Of a stretch of DNA of 13,976 bases, positions 5,067-12,359 are shown piece by piece; positions within the stretch are counted from its first letter, which is position 1, and every line of letters begins with the position of its first letter. The notes beneath the pieces were generated by a model. The model did not search any database, was not told where the DNA came from, and saw only the letters and a list, made by a program, of their open reading frames with translations. A program made the translations under genes and the position numbers. This DNA is from Candidatus Iainarchaeum andersonii SCGC AAA011-E11 (GTDB taxonomy: Archaea > Iainarchaeota > Iainarchaeia > Iainarchaeales > Iainarchaeaceae), in NCBI GenBank assembly GCA_000402355.1, contig AQRS01000012.1, positions 1 through 13,976 of the forward strand. Direction: 5' to 3'.

Positions 5067-7489
5067 TATGTGTTCGCCCCCATTGTATAAACTGATTTGC
5101 CCGAATCTGCAATTCTTAAAGATGCATCGTGGAACCTTTGAGGCAGGTTGGTTGAGCCAGAATCCATTGCGCCTATTAAATTATCTGCTTCTGTTTCAAA
5201 TAATGTGACAAAACTATCAAACTCTTGTTTTAGTTCCAAGCGTCCAGCAAATAAGGCATCAATTCTACTCGCTATTGAGTGGTTTGTCTCTAGGGCTGTT
5301 CTTTTAATAAGCGCTAATTGGGGGTAATCCCAATGTGAACTCATTGTTGCAAGTTCTTGGTCAGAAATAGAGTTCAGCCAGTTCTTCAACTGCGTGTTAT
5401 ACAAGTCAGATGAGCCAAGTTTGTGTTTAGCTATTCTATCAGTAAAATACTCTTCGAATTGAAGTGCTGAGTTTTCTTCAACAGGCAAGAAGAAATCATC
5501 AAGGAAATTTTTGACATCCAATCCTTCTTTGGCACCTAAGGACAAATGCGTTGTTTCGTGTTTCATTATGTAATCTGTAAGATGTTGAGGAGTTAACACC
5601 CTCCCCTTTCCATCAACTAAGTAAATTTCTATTAGCCTGTTTTTTACATCAGTCTTTCCAAATGTATTGAGGTTGGTTTTTTGAATAAATTTGAAGTTAT
5701 AATTTAGATTGTATTTTGACCCTATGGCATAAATGTCATCCATATTATCAACACTATTTTGGAACTTGGATAACAATTGCACATCCCCGCTACTTTTCAG
5801 CAACAATTCTATTCCTTCATATTTTGTCAGCGCTTTTGATGCCGTATCGAGTGTTTCTTTTGGAACGCCGCTTTGTGCTGCCTGTTCGAAGTATTGGGAG
5901 ATTGTTTTAAGCCTTTCATAGCCTTGCGTGGCTCCATATTTTTTTGTCAATTGCTCTTCAAATTTTATTAGCGAGCCTTCGTCGGTTGCTCTGGCTATTC
6001 TTTCAAGTCCTTTTACCGCTTCGGGTGCGTTTTCGAATACTGGGTTTCCGAGTATTCTTACTGCGGTTTTATTTAGCGCTTGCAAGAGTTTCCCGAGCTT
6101 CAATGATTTCAGTGCTTCATCAACGCCTTTTCCTATTGCTACTTGTTCCCCGATGTAGCCCACATGGTATGCTGCTACGAATGAGTGGTTGAACACGTCC
6201 CTGTCAAAATCATCCAAGATTACTGGCAGGATTGGGTCTGTGTTTTCTGCCTGTTCGTAGAGGCTTGGCAAGACTTCATTGAAATAAACTTGAGTTGCAT
6301 CATCGCCAATGTTTACTCCGTGCCTTGCGGCGGCGCATTGGGTAGCAGCATTGTCTGTAAAGAAACCGTCTAGGAAAACCATTGCTGCTCTCTGGTTTTC
6401 TGTATTGAGCGAAGCGGTAACAATAGTGCCTGCTAAGCTCCAGAAGTCTGCCGTGACAAACTTGTAATCATCTCTTGCGCCTGCAGTTATTCCTGCGTAC
6501 ATTCCATATAGTTTTCCGAAATCTGAAGCAAAGCCTACTAGAATGCTTTGTGTTCCGAAAGCGCCTGTTTGGAATTGCCCGCTGACTAGCCTGTTTGCCA
6601 TATCGGCCCAATAATCAACGTCATCCAAGCCGTTAAACAGGGTTTTTAGTCCGGGAAGTTTTGTGCAGGGATTCTCGAACTTGTCCAGCGGGTTTGTGTG
6701 TGCAGTGAATTCTTCTTTGTCAGTCCAGCCGTCCCCGTCATTATCTTTTACTTCCCCATAGAATGTATTGTCATAAGTTAGGACATTTGCAGCGTCTTCC
6801 ACTATGTTTGGTAAATTTGTTTTGATTAGCAGAACGACTTTTTTGTTTTCTGTTTGGATTCCCCAAGGGCTTGGGAACATGTCAAAGATTTGCTTTGAGT
6901 TTTTCCAGAATGTGTTGCAATTTAATAGCGCGTTGTTCTCTCCTATGACAACTATGCTTTTGTTCCAGAAAACACTATCACTAGAAACAGAGCAATTTAC
7001 TTCATTGTCCTTGTATTCCAAAAAGCCTGCGAGCGGAATGCCGTATTTTGTTGACATGTTGTTTTTGAGGTTATCAATTGCTTCCCTGAAACGCGAATCC
7101 ATTGAATTCGGAACAACGAAAACTATTTCTGGTTCGCCGTTCAAAACGTCTATTGTTTCGCCGACCCCCCGCGTTGTTTTTGTAATGTAAATCTCATCAG
7201 AATAAATAATGTCTGGGTGCCCGGGTTGCCCCTTCATTGGATTGATTTTTCTTTCCTGTGGAATTACATAATCATCACCCACAATCAAGACATGTTTGCA
7301 GTATTCCGGCGGGCACTTTTCCTTAATAAAATTGGCAATGCGGTAAACATACTCGTTGACCGCCATGTTTTTCTCTGGGTCATTTATCGTATCAGTGTAT
7401 TCCTGCATGTTGGTCCAAGGCCTGGCTTCTGCAAAGACCATGCTCGTGAACAGGAGTAGAATTACGGCTATTGATAGTGCTTGTTTCAA
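5066..7489 (-). CDS. Large secreted HExxH protein with Ca-binding repeat, 807 aa
   Basis: First gene of the operon. The start is a TTG 6 bases after GGCGGGGG, giving a clean signal peptide (MKQALSIAVILLLFTSMVFA). Residues about 45-240 form an alpha/beta region (HVLIVGDDYVIP, EIVFVVPNSM, SIVVIGENN, KKVVLLIKT). Residues 249-268 hold a thrombospondin-type-3/dockerin-like calcium loop (DNDGDGWTDKEEFTAHTNP). A helical central part follows. The zinc-like motif is HETTH (H644, E645, H648), with FEEYFTDR supplying E679/E680 about 35 residues later. This echoes the EY motif of the two downstream paralogues, although overall similarity is not obvious. No C-terminal membrane anchor is seen, so it is probably released or surface-associated. 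The domain combination is unusual and the function unassigned; activity is inferred. Confidence 0.82.
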   Translation of the reverse strand: MKQALSIAVILLLFTSMVFAEARPWTNMQEYTDTINDPEKNMAVNEYVYRIANFIKEKCPPEYCKHVLIVGDDYVIPQERKINPMKGQPGHPDIIYSDEIYITKTTRGVGETIDVLNGEPEIVFVVPNSMDSRFREAIDNLKNNMSTKYGIPLAGFLEYKDNEVNCSVSSDSVFWNKSIVVIGENNALLNCNTFWKNSKQIFDMFPSPWGIQTENKKVVLLIKTNLPNIVEDAANVLTYDNTFYGEVKDNDGDGWTDKEEFTAHTNPLDKFENPCTKLPGLKTLFNGLDDVDYWADMANRLVSGQFQTGAFGTQSILVGFASDFGKLYGMYAGITAGARDDYKFVTADFWSLAGTIVTASLNTENQRAAMVFLDGFFTDNAATQCAAARHGVNIGDDATQVYFNEVLPSLYEQAENTDPILPVILDDFDRDVFNHSFVAAYHVGYIGEQVAIGKGVDEALKSLKLGKLLQALNKTAVRILGNPVFENAPEAVKGLERIARATDEGSLIKFEEQLTKKYGATQGYERLKTISQYFEQAAQSGVPKETLDTASKALTKYEGIELLLKSSGDVQLLSKFQNSVDNMDDIYAIGSKYNLNYNFKFIQKTNLNTFGKTDVKNRLIEIYLVDGKGRVLTPQHLTDYIMKHETTHLSLGAKEGLDVKNFLDDFFLPVEENSALQFEEYFTDRIAKHKLGSSDLYNTQLKNWLNSISDQELATMSSHWDYPQLALIKRTALETNHSIASRIDALFAGRLELKQEFDSFVTLFETEADNLIGAMDSGSTNLPQRFHDASLRIADSGKSVYTMGANT

Positions 7490-7495
7490 ATTTTT

Positions 7496-7544
7496 CCCCC
7501 GCCTTAAAAAGTAAATAACACCTGTTCCCGCGATTAATATACTT
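7496..7544 (-). promoter_or_regulatory. Promoter and ribosome site of the metalloprotease operon
   Basis: On the minus strand, a TATA-like GTATATTAA (7534-7542) lies about 45-53 bases before the TTG start, and GGGGG (7496-7500) lies 6 bases before it. Directly upstream of the TATA element is the inverted repeat at 7547-7565. Confidence 0.45.
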
Positions 7545-7546
7545 GT

Positions 7547-7578
7547 GGTTGATTTGTAATCAACCGCGAAGTTGATTC
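7547..7578. promoter_or_regulatory. Three-armed inverted repeat, operator or attenuator candidate
   Basis: On the plus strand GGTTGATT (7547-7554) and AATCAACC (7558-7565) form a perfect 8-bp inverted repeat with a 3-base spacer, and a third arm GTTGATT follows at 7571-7577. The middle arm can pair with either neighbour, so two exclusive hairpins are possible. The site sits between the stop of the winged-helix gene and the TATA element of the metalloprotease operon. Confidence 0.5.
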
Positions 7579-7918
7579 AGGGCAAGTCCTCCAAATTGTT
7601 GAACTCTATGTGGGTTTCCGACTTCTTGTAAAATTCAAGCAATTCGAGGCAATCATTACTAACCATGGTAAGCCAAGCCGGGGCTATTTTGTAGTAATTC
7701 CCGTCCTTTCTAAGAAAGCCTTGCAAAAACAATTTTACCAGCATTTTGTGAACCGCCTGAAAAGAAATCTGCTTCGAATAATACCTCCGCATCCTGTTGA
7801 AAATGCCCTTAGCAGACAAAGGATACTCCTTCGTAAGAATCTGCATCGCAATATTCGCAGTAGTGCCCGGAGCCCGAGTAAAAGCACAAAAACTCACAAA
7901 CCTCTTATTCTCAGACAT
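7577..7918 (-). CDS. Small winged-helix DNA-binding protein, 113 aa
   Basis: Probable transcription regulator. Residues about 25-80 fit a winged helix: ANIAMQILTKEYPLSAKGIFNRMRRYY, then the recognition-helix-like SFQAVHKMLVKLFLQGFLRKDG and the wing strand NYYKIAPAW. A short helical tail follows. I chose the ATG at 7918; an upstream TTG at 7951 would add 11 residues of no recognisable pattern. It is read in the same direction as the metalloprotease operon 88 bases downstream and divergently from the Lrp gene, so either could be its target. Ligand unknown. The exact family was not identified. Confidence 0.7.
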   Translation of the reverse strand: MSENKRFVSFCAFTRAPGTTANIAMQILTKEYPLSAKGIFNRMRRYYSKQISFQAVHKMLVKLFLQGFLRKDGNYYKIAPAWLTMVSNDCLELLEFYKKSETHIEFNNLEDLP

Positions 7919-8065
7919 AAACAACGCTCGCTGTAGAAGGAGCCAGCACAACCAACCAAAGTAGCCGGTTCTCTAAACCCCCTTTACATAACCCTCGTGT
8001 TGAGAGAATTTAAACTTAAACCCCAAGAAATGATAAAATTTCTCATTTTCTTTCCACTTTTTCTA

Positions 8066-8146
8066 TTTGGCGTAAAAAGTAGCGTAAATAAGCCAAAATC
8101 TCCAAAAAGTAAGCTTTTTCTCCCAAAGAAGCAAATATTTATAAAA
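8066..8146 (+). promoter_or_regulatory. Promoter and possible operator region of the Lrp gene
   Basis: AAATATTTATAAAA (8133-8146) is a strong TATA-like box about 26 bases before the ATG at 8167, predicting a leaderless mRNA; no Shine-Dalgarno is present. Upstream lie a TTTGGC...GCCAAA inverted repeat (about 8066-8071 and 8092-8097), a repeated GCGTAAA inside it, and AAAAAG TAAG CTTTTT. The spacing suits autoregulation by a dimeric Lrp protein, which is inference. Confidence 0.5.
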
Positions 8147-8166
8147 AACAAGAGCCTAATACCCCC

Positions 8167-8640
8167 ATGACCTGGAAAAAACTAGACTACATAGACTGCA
8201 AAATACTCAACCACGTAGCAGAATACGGCAATGCAGAAAACCTCAAAAAAGTGGCCCGCGAACTCAACATGACAACCGCAACAGTCCACAAACGAGTAAA
8301 AAACATGTTCAAAGAAGGAGTAATACGCAAAACCCAATACGACCTCAACCCCGAAAAACTCGATTTACCCCTCCTAGCCTTGATTGCCGTTAAATTAGAG
8401 GAAGAAAAAACAGTGGACGAACTCAACAAAAAATTTGGGAATTCCTCCAACATCATTATTTCCCTTGAAACCTACGGAGCCTTCGACTACCTACTAGGAG
8501 TTTACGCGAAAAGCCCCGAAGAACTCTACGCAATCAAAGACAAACTCAAAGAAATGCCAGGAGTAAACATGCTATACTCAGCCTTCGTAGGAAAAAAATT
8601 TCGGTTCTCAACAACACCCTTCCCCCTCAAGGAGGAATAA
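8167..8640 (+). CDS. Lrp/AsnC-family transcriptional regulator
   Basis: A 157-aa regulator of the feast/famine family. The N-terminal helix-turn-helix spans residues 5-54 (LDYIDCKILNHVAEYG, NLKKVARELNMTTATVHKRVKNMFKEGVI). The C-terminal RAM ligand-binding domain spans about 68-145 (LLALIAVKLEEEKTV, SLETYGAFDYLLGVYAKSPEELYAI, MPGVNMLYSAFVGKKF). Length and order are standard. Such proteins form dimers and higher oligomers and respond to amino acids or other small effectors; the effector is not predictable here. The mRNA is probably leaderless. It is followed 4 bases later by the 84-aa gene, whose GGAGG overlaps the last Lrp codons, so the two are co-transcribed. Confidence 0.92.
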   Translation: MTWKKLDYIDCKILNHVAEYGNAENLKKVARELNMTTATVHKRVKNMFKEGVIRKTQYDLNPEKLDLPLLALIAVKLEEEKTVDELNKKFGNSSNIIISLETYGAFDYLLGVYAKSPEELYAIKDKLKEMPGVNMLYSAFVGKKFRFSTTPFPLKEE

Positions 8641-8644
8641 AAAA

Positions 8645-8899
8645 ATGCCACGCTTACGAGGAAGATACGACTACCACGAATTCCCAAGAAACTGGAAAAT
8701 AGAAAGACACTTCGGGGCCCCCCTTGAAGAACTCTCGAGACGCGACCCACAATTCAAACAAAAATGGGAAGAAATAAGCAACCAATACAACAGACGATAC
8801 TTCAACAACCCCCAAGAAAAAGAACAAGCAGAAAAACAAGCAGGCCAACAAATATGGCGAGAAGTAATCGCAGCACTAAGAAGAAGACAAGGACACTAA
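8645..8899 (+). CDS. Small charged hypothetical protein, 84 aa
   Basis: Family unknown. The protein is rich in Arg, Gln, Glu and aromatic residues (RYDYHEFPRNWKIERHFG, WEEISNQYNRRYFNNPQEKEQ) and is probably helical and soluble. It has no Cys, signal peptide or membrane segment. GGAGG lies 9 bases before the ATG, inside the end of the Lrp gene, and the gap to the Lrp stop is 4 bases, so translation is probably coupled. Linkage suggests a partner or target of the regulator, which is inference. Its stop nearly touches that of the convergent 127-aa gene. Confidence 0.7.
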   Translation: MPRLRGRYDYHEFPRNWKIERHFGAPLEELSRRDPQFKQKWEEISNQYNRRYFNNPQEKEQAEKQAGQQIWREVIAALRRRQGH

Positions 8900-8921
8900 T
8901 TTAGCTTTTTAGCCTCTTTTT
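8900..8921 (+). terminator. Oligo-T terminator of the Lrp/84-aa operon
   Basis: Two T5 runs (8906-8910 and 8917-8921) lie just after the stop of the 84-aa gene. Archaeal RNA polymerase terminates at oligo-T tracts without needing a hairpin. The tract lies inside the 3' end of the convergent gene. Confidence 0.4.
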
Positions 8922-9284
8922 AGTTCGAATCACAAATTTTTCAAAAGCATTTAGAATTTTGTTTTCTTGAGAACTAATTTTTTCATTGGGGAAAAATTTT
9001 ATGACAATGTGTTTAGAACTCATGTCCTTCATTGTCCTGAATAAGCCTTCAAGGTTTTCTTGGCGAAACTCGCCAAAACTGATTTGTGCAAAATCCTTGC
9101 CATTGAAGTAAAGCTCGTTCCCCAAAACTTTTTCTTTTCCTTTTTGTTTCTTTAGCAAGAATATCATTATGTTGGTTCCTTTGTATGCCCAATTCTTATT
9201 TAGTTTAAATATGGCTACTTTTGTAAAGCTTGATTTAGGGTAAAAATCCTTTAAAAATTTCATAAAATTTTTTTCATTCCCCAT
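8901..9284 (-). CDS. Hypothetical protein, 127 aa
   Basis: Family unknown. The protein is basic with a central alternating strand pattern (FTKVAIFKLNKNWAYKGTNIMIFLLKK, ELYFNGKDFAQISFGEF, KHIVIKFFPNE), suggesting a small alpha/beta fold, and has no signal peptide. I chose the ATG at 9284 because GGTGG lies 7 bases upstream; a TTG at 9297 is also open. The start is one base after the stop of the CruF-like gene and its ribosome site is inside that gene, so the two are coupled. It is the last gene of the HD/CruF-like operon. Role unknown. Confidence 0.7.
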   Translation of the reverse strand: MGNEKNFMKFLKDFYPKSSFTKVAIFKLNKNWAYKGTNIMIFLLKKQKGKEKVLGNELYFNGKDFAQISFGEFRQENLEGLFRTMKDMSSKHIVIKFFPNEKISSQENKILNAFEKFVIRTKKRLKS

Positions 9285-9285
9285 G

Positions 9286-9879
9286 TTAGAACCACCCAAA
9301 AATGCTTCTGTAAATTAGTGTAATTACTTGTAGAATTATTAACCCTACCAGCAATAACAAAGTAAAATAACCTAACTGTTTATTTTCACTCTTGAGTTTT
9401 TTCACGTAATTGTAAGAGAACATAAATATAGAAATCACTAGGAACCACCCAACAAAGTTGAATAAGGGCGCGCCAAACCAAAAATCGTTGTGTTGCCAGA
9501 CCCACAACTTGTAGAAATAAGCAATTGGCTCTAAAATCAAAAAATCAAGAAACATTGATACCGCGGCGGTTTCAGTGCTGATTCCAAACAAATCTTTAAT
9601 GTGGAACTTTCGAGTTGTGATAAAGTAACCAATGTAGATTGCTGTTGCCCATCCAAAAGCAATTGATAACGGAACCCCAAATAGTGCAAGGTAGAAAGTT
9701 TCTGGATAAACATAAATGTTGTAAAACTTGATTGTGGTTAATTCTACGATAAAACCCCATATTATTGCGGGAATAAAAAAGAGAAATATATTTTCTTTGC
9801 CAAAAGATTTTTTAAAATGCCAAACCGAAACAATGAATAAAGAAAATGCTAATAATTCGAACAAATGCGAAAATTCCAT
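9286..9879 (-). CDS. CruF-like carotenoid-biosynthesis family membrane protein
   Basis: Multi-pass membrane protein of about 197 aa with 6-7 hydrophobic segments. It resembles the carotenoid-synthesis family (DUF422) that includes bisanhydrobacterioruberin hydratase CruF of archaea. Seen here: GFIVELTTIKFYNIYVYPE (conserved Glu and Tyr-x-Tyr-like region), then FGVPLSIAFGW. Next comes the hallmark FLDFLILEPIAYFYKLWVWQ followed by WFGAPLFNFVGWFL, matching the family's D...P...WxW...GxPxxNFxGW pattern. Known members hydrate or modify C50/C40 isoprenoid chains. I chose the ATG at 9879 with GGTGA 4 bases before it; a GTG at 9894 overlapping the HD stop (GTGA) is the alternative. No phytoene synthase or desaturase is in the window, so the substrate is unclear. 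Confidence 0.72.
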   Translation of the reverse strand: MEFSHLFELLAFSLFIVSVWHFKKSFGKENIFLFFIPAIIWGFIVELTTIKFYNIYVYPETFYLALFGVPLSIAFGWATAIYIGYFITTRKFHIKDLFGISTETAAVSMFLDFLILEPIAYFYKLWVWQHNDFWFGAPLFNFVGWFLVISIFMFSYNYVKKLKSENKQLGYFTLLLLVGLIILQVITLIYRSIFGWF

Positions 9880-9890
9880 TGGCTCACCAC

Positions 9891-10550
9891 TCACAAAAGT
9901 ACTTTTAAAGTTTTTAGCATAAATTTAGATTTAAGCGGCCCTAGTTTGTGAGCCAACATCTTTTCTAGCCCCTTAACTTTTTCATGCTCGTTCAATTCTT
10001 GGAAGAAGCTATAATACAGCAGAAAGGCTATTTTGGCTTTTGACAAGCCTATTTTTTCACCTTCGGTTGTGTAAAAACCACCAACTTTATCTAATGCGGC
10101 CATTCTTTCAAATGCTTTGTCGGCGCTTTCTCTTAAACTCCAATTGTGTTCCCCTGCAAGCATAAAAAATCTTGCCACTCCAACAGCCCCGTATGAATCT
10201 AGTTTGTCCGCATCAAACAAAATTTTGGCCTCCAAAGACTTAGGCGTGTTCTTAAAAGAATGAGTTTTTATACAACCAACTATTTCATCTACATCGCCAG
10301 TATTATAACCTGAGTTTTGTAGTATTTTCACAGTTAGCATAACATTTGATGAGTGCTTCTTTTCTTTTCCTTTACTTCTGCCAAGATCATGCAATAAACA
10401 CGCGGGCAGTAAAATCGTTTTGTCCCCGCCTTCTTTTTCACTAATTTTCAATGCGTTTTCTTTAACGCGTTTGACATGATTCCAATCATGCGAAACCCCT
10501 ATTTTTTTGTACTCTTTTTTAGCCAATTGTGCCAGTTTATTTAAATTCAT
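9891..10550 (-). CDS. HD-domain phosphohydrolase, 219 aa
   Basis: Metal-dependent phosphohydrolase of the small YedJ/YpgQ-like HD type. Motifs counted from the ATG at 10550: H21 in SHDWNHVKRV, H54-D55 in LLHDLGR, H97 in CIKTHSF and D114 in ILFDADKLDSYG. Together these are the HD metal ligands in the usual order. The rest is helical. Relatives hydrolyse nucleotides or other phosphate esters; in this neighbourhood a prenyl-phosphate substrate is a thought, not evidence. A GTG at 10559 would add three residues. It heads an operon with the CruF-like gene and the 127-aa gene and is divergent from the V4R gene across a palindromic promoter. Confidence 0.85.
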   Translation of the reverse strand: MNLNKLAQLAKKEYKKIGVSHDWNHVKRVKENALKISEKEGGDKTILLPACLLHDLGRSKGKEKKHSSNVMLTVKILQNSGYNTGDVDEIVGCIKTHSFKNTPKSLEAKILFDADKLDSYGAVGVARFFMLAGEHNWSLRESADKAFERMAALDKVGGFYTTEGEKIGLSKAKIAFLLYYSFFQELNEHEKVKGLEKMLAHKLGPLKSKFMLKTLKVLL

Positions 10551-10566
10551 GAAAAACACTTTTTTT

Positions 10567-10590
10567 GGGTATCAATACCCTTAAATTTAA
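10567..10590. promoter_or_regulatory. Bidirectional promoter with palindromic operator candidate
   Basis: GGGTAT CA ATACCC (10567-10580) is a perfect inverted repeat directly abutting TTAAATTTAA (10581-10590), itself a palindrome and TATA-like. The TATA element is centred about 26 bases before the V4R ATG (leaderless) and about 35 before the HD-gene ATG. One TATA-like palindrome may therefore serve both directions, with the GGGTAT site placed to control both. Confidence 0.5.
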
Positions 10591-10611
10591 CTTTTAATAA
10601 TATAATCTGCT

Positions 10612-11334
10612 ATGACGAGTCCATTTAAGTCTATTGCAGAAGAACTGTTCAAAAGACAAGTAAAGTTTGCAAAAGGCAGGTATGTGCTCAATATTCCTTT
10701 GGGGGCGCAGGAGAGATTAAATTGGATTGGCAGTAAACATTGGGCGCTTCTACAAAACACAATGGTAAAACAGTTCGGGGAGGATTACTATGTTTATGAC
10801 TATTATGCAGGAAAACTATGGGGCCACATGTTTTCCTCAGAAGTTTATTCCCTTGTAAAAACAAAAAGAATCCTAGCAGAAATGATGGGTTTAATCAGCG
10901 AACAATTGGGTTTCGGGAAAATAGAGGTACTAAAACTTGGTTATGGGTCTGACTGGGCAACATTCAGATTTTATGACCCGCCAATAGCCAGAGAATCAGC
11001 CAAGCTATTTGGACCTCATACAGAGCCAATTGACTATGCTATCGCCGGCCTATTGGCTGGCAGTGCAGAGGGCCTGCTGAAAAGGAGATTTATAACTTTT
11101 GAAACTACTTGCGTTGGAAAAAAGGATGATTTTTGCACTTTCCAAACAATCGGATTGGACAAAGCAGAAGATTTTATCTCAAAGGAGATAAAAAATAAAG
11201 AACAGAATGCAGTCTACAAAAAAATTCTAAAGTTAGAAAGGGAAACAGACTTCAGCCAAGAAGCCGAAGGGCTTTTGAAAAACCAAAACTCCGCGGCATT
11301 AGCATCTGAAAAGAATTATTTGAAAAACGTTTAG
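10612..11334 (+). CDS. V4R-domain protein (small-molecule-binding)
   Basis: A 240-aa protein with a V4R (4-vinyl reductase) domain over about residues 60-182. Diagnostic parts are YYAGKLWGHMF, the strands KIEVLKLGYGSDWATFRFYD, and the signature EPIDYAIAGLLAGSAEGLL ... TFETTCVGKKDDFCTFQTI, with conserved E164, C167 and C175. V4R domains bind hydrophobic small molecules and occur in sensors and in BchJ-type tetrapyrrole proteins. The N-terminal 60 residues and the C-terminal helical tail (190-240) carry no clear DNA-binding domain, so this is more likely a sensor, carrier or adaptor. The promoter is probably leaderless. It converges on the polyprenyl synthase with overlapping stops (TTAG). Neighbours suggest an isoprenoid ligand, which is inference. 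Confidence 0.82.
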   Translation: MTSPFKSIAEELFKRQVKFAKGRYVLNIPLGAQERLNWIGSKHWALLQNTMVKQFGEDYYVYDYYAGKLWGHMFSSEVYSLVKTKRILAEMMGLISEQLGFGKIEVLKLGYGSDWATFRFYDPPIARESAKLFGPHTEPIDYAIAGLLAGSAEGLLKRRFITFETTCVGKKDDFCTFQTIGLDKAEDFISKEIKNKEQNAVYKKILKLERETDFSQEAEGLLKNQNSAALASEKNYLKNV

Positions 11335-12359
11335 GTAGTGATTATCATTCTGTCTTTCAGATATTTAGTCATGTTAATCAACAATTCTCTTTCCTGTGAC
11401 GGGGGAAACTCTTTTAACGACTCAAGTATCTCTTCCCCTTTTTTCTTTATATCATCTGCTGTTTGTTTAATGGACTCTGAATAGACGACATCATAATAAA
11501 TATCGTTTACCGCTTTTTCACTTAACCTTAGCTTGAGTTTTTGTTTGAATTCTTTTTTTGTCGGTTCTTTTAGGAATTCATAATAATTTATTACAGCTAA
11601 AGAGTAAAACCCATCATGTATATCATCTTTCAAGTCTTTAAGGTCATCACCGGCTTGCAGGAGTTCGCCCATTTTGTAAGCCAATTTACCAATTTTATTT
11701 GCCGTAGCCTGATTATCGGTAGCAACCATTGCAGATATCTTGCCTGTTAATTCAAAGAACAGGGCTGCAGTTGGCCCAATGAATTCTTTCCAATATGTTT
11801 TTTTTGAAGGTATTTCTTTTTTTTCAGTAAACTTCCACTTCACTATTTCTCCTATCCCGGCATCCGTAACGAATTTTACAAAAATATCTCTAACTTGTTT
11901 CTTTTTTTCAATAGGGAGGTGGTCGGTTCCCTCGAAAAGCAAGTGAGTTGAATATAGAACATTTAGCAATGCAACGCCAAAAGCTTCTTCAGGGGAGTAC
12001 TTGCCCCGCACACTAGGCGAATTTCTATCTGGCCTGGTGTCGCGCTTGTCAAACTCATCATCTACAATAAGTGAAGCACAGTGTACTAGTTCCAGTGCAG
12101 CAGAAATCTTTTTGAATTCATCACCTTTTCCACCTGCAAGCTTGTAAAACAAGACTGTCGAAAATGCCCTTAAATGTTTTCCACTTTCTACGGAGTCGTA
12201 CATTGCCGTTTTTAGTGGAGAGTTGCCTGAAAGGTATTTTTCGAACTCTTCTTCGATAGTCTCTTTAATTTGGTTATCAAAACCATTTACACTATGCTCT
12301 ATTACCTTTTCGATGCCAGTGTCCTCTTTTATTAGGGCACTATAATTTCTCTTCTTCAA
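11331..12359 (-). CDS. Divergent polyprenyl diphosphate synthase (GGPP synthase-like)
   Basis: All-alpha trans-prenyltransferase that would extend allylic diphosphates with isopentenyl diphosphate, supplying lipid or carotenoid precursors. The first aspartate motif is VDDEFDKRDTRPD (D100, D101, D104), the second GDDLKDLKDD (D238, D239, D242), and GKHLRA (60-65) is the substrate-binding Lys/Arg loop. The usual KTxxLF is replaced by GPTAALFFEL (no Lys), and the usual GQ..D by GEIVKW, so activity may be altered. Length (342 aa) is normal. The start is a TTG with GGTGA 6 bases upstream, inside the 3' end of the KaiC-like gene; the 20-base overlap implies coupling. Which chain length it makes cannot be told. 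Confidence 0.82.
   Translation of the reverse strand: MKKRNYSALIKEDTGIEKVIEHSVNGFDNQIKETIEEEFEKYLSGNSPLKTAMYDSVESGKHLRAFSTVLFYKLAGGKGDEFKKISAALELVHCASLIVDDEFDKRDTRPDRNSPSVRGKYSPEEAFGVALLNVLYSTHLLFEGTDHLPIEKKKQVRDIFVKFVTDAGIGEIVKWKFTEKKEIPSKKTYWKEFIGPTAALFFELTGKISAMVATDNQATANKIGKLAYKMGELLQAGDDLKDLKDDIHDGFYSLAVINYYEFLKEPTKKEFKQKLKLRLSEKAVNDIYYDVVYSESIKQTADDIKKKGEEILESLKEFPPSQERELLINMTKYLKDRMIITT

Noticed and set aside
8020..8060. AGAAAT...ATTTCT inverted repeat in the wHTH/Lrp intergenic region
   Set aside because: Short and AT-only in an AT-rich stretch, so easily a chance match.
7577..8899. Toxin-antitoxin reading of the small winged-helix, Lrp and 84-aa genes
   Set aside because: No toxin fold is recognisable, and Lrp plus a small partner is better explained as ordinary regulation.
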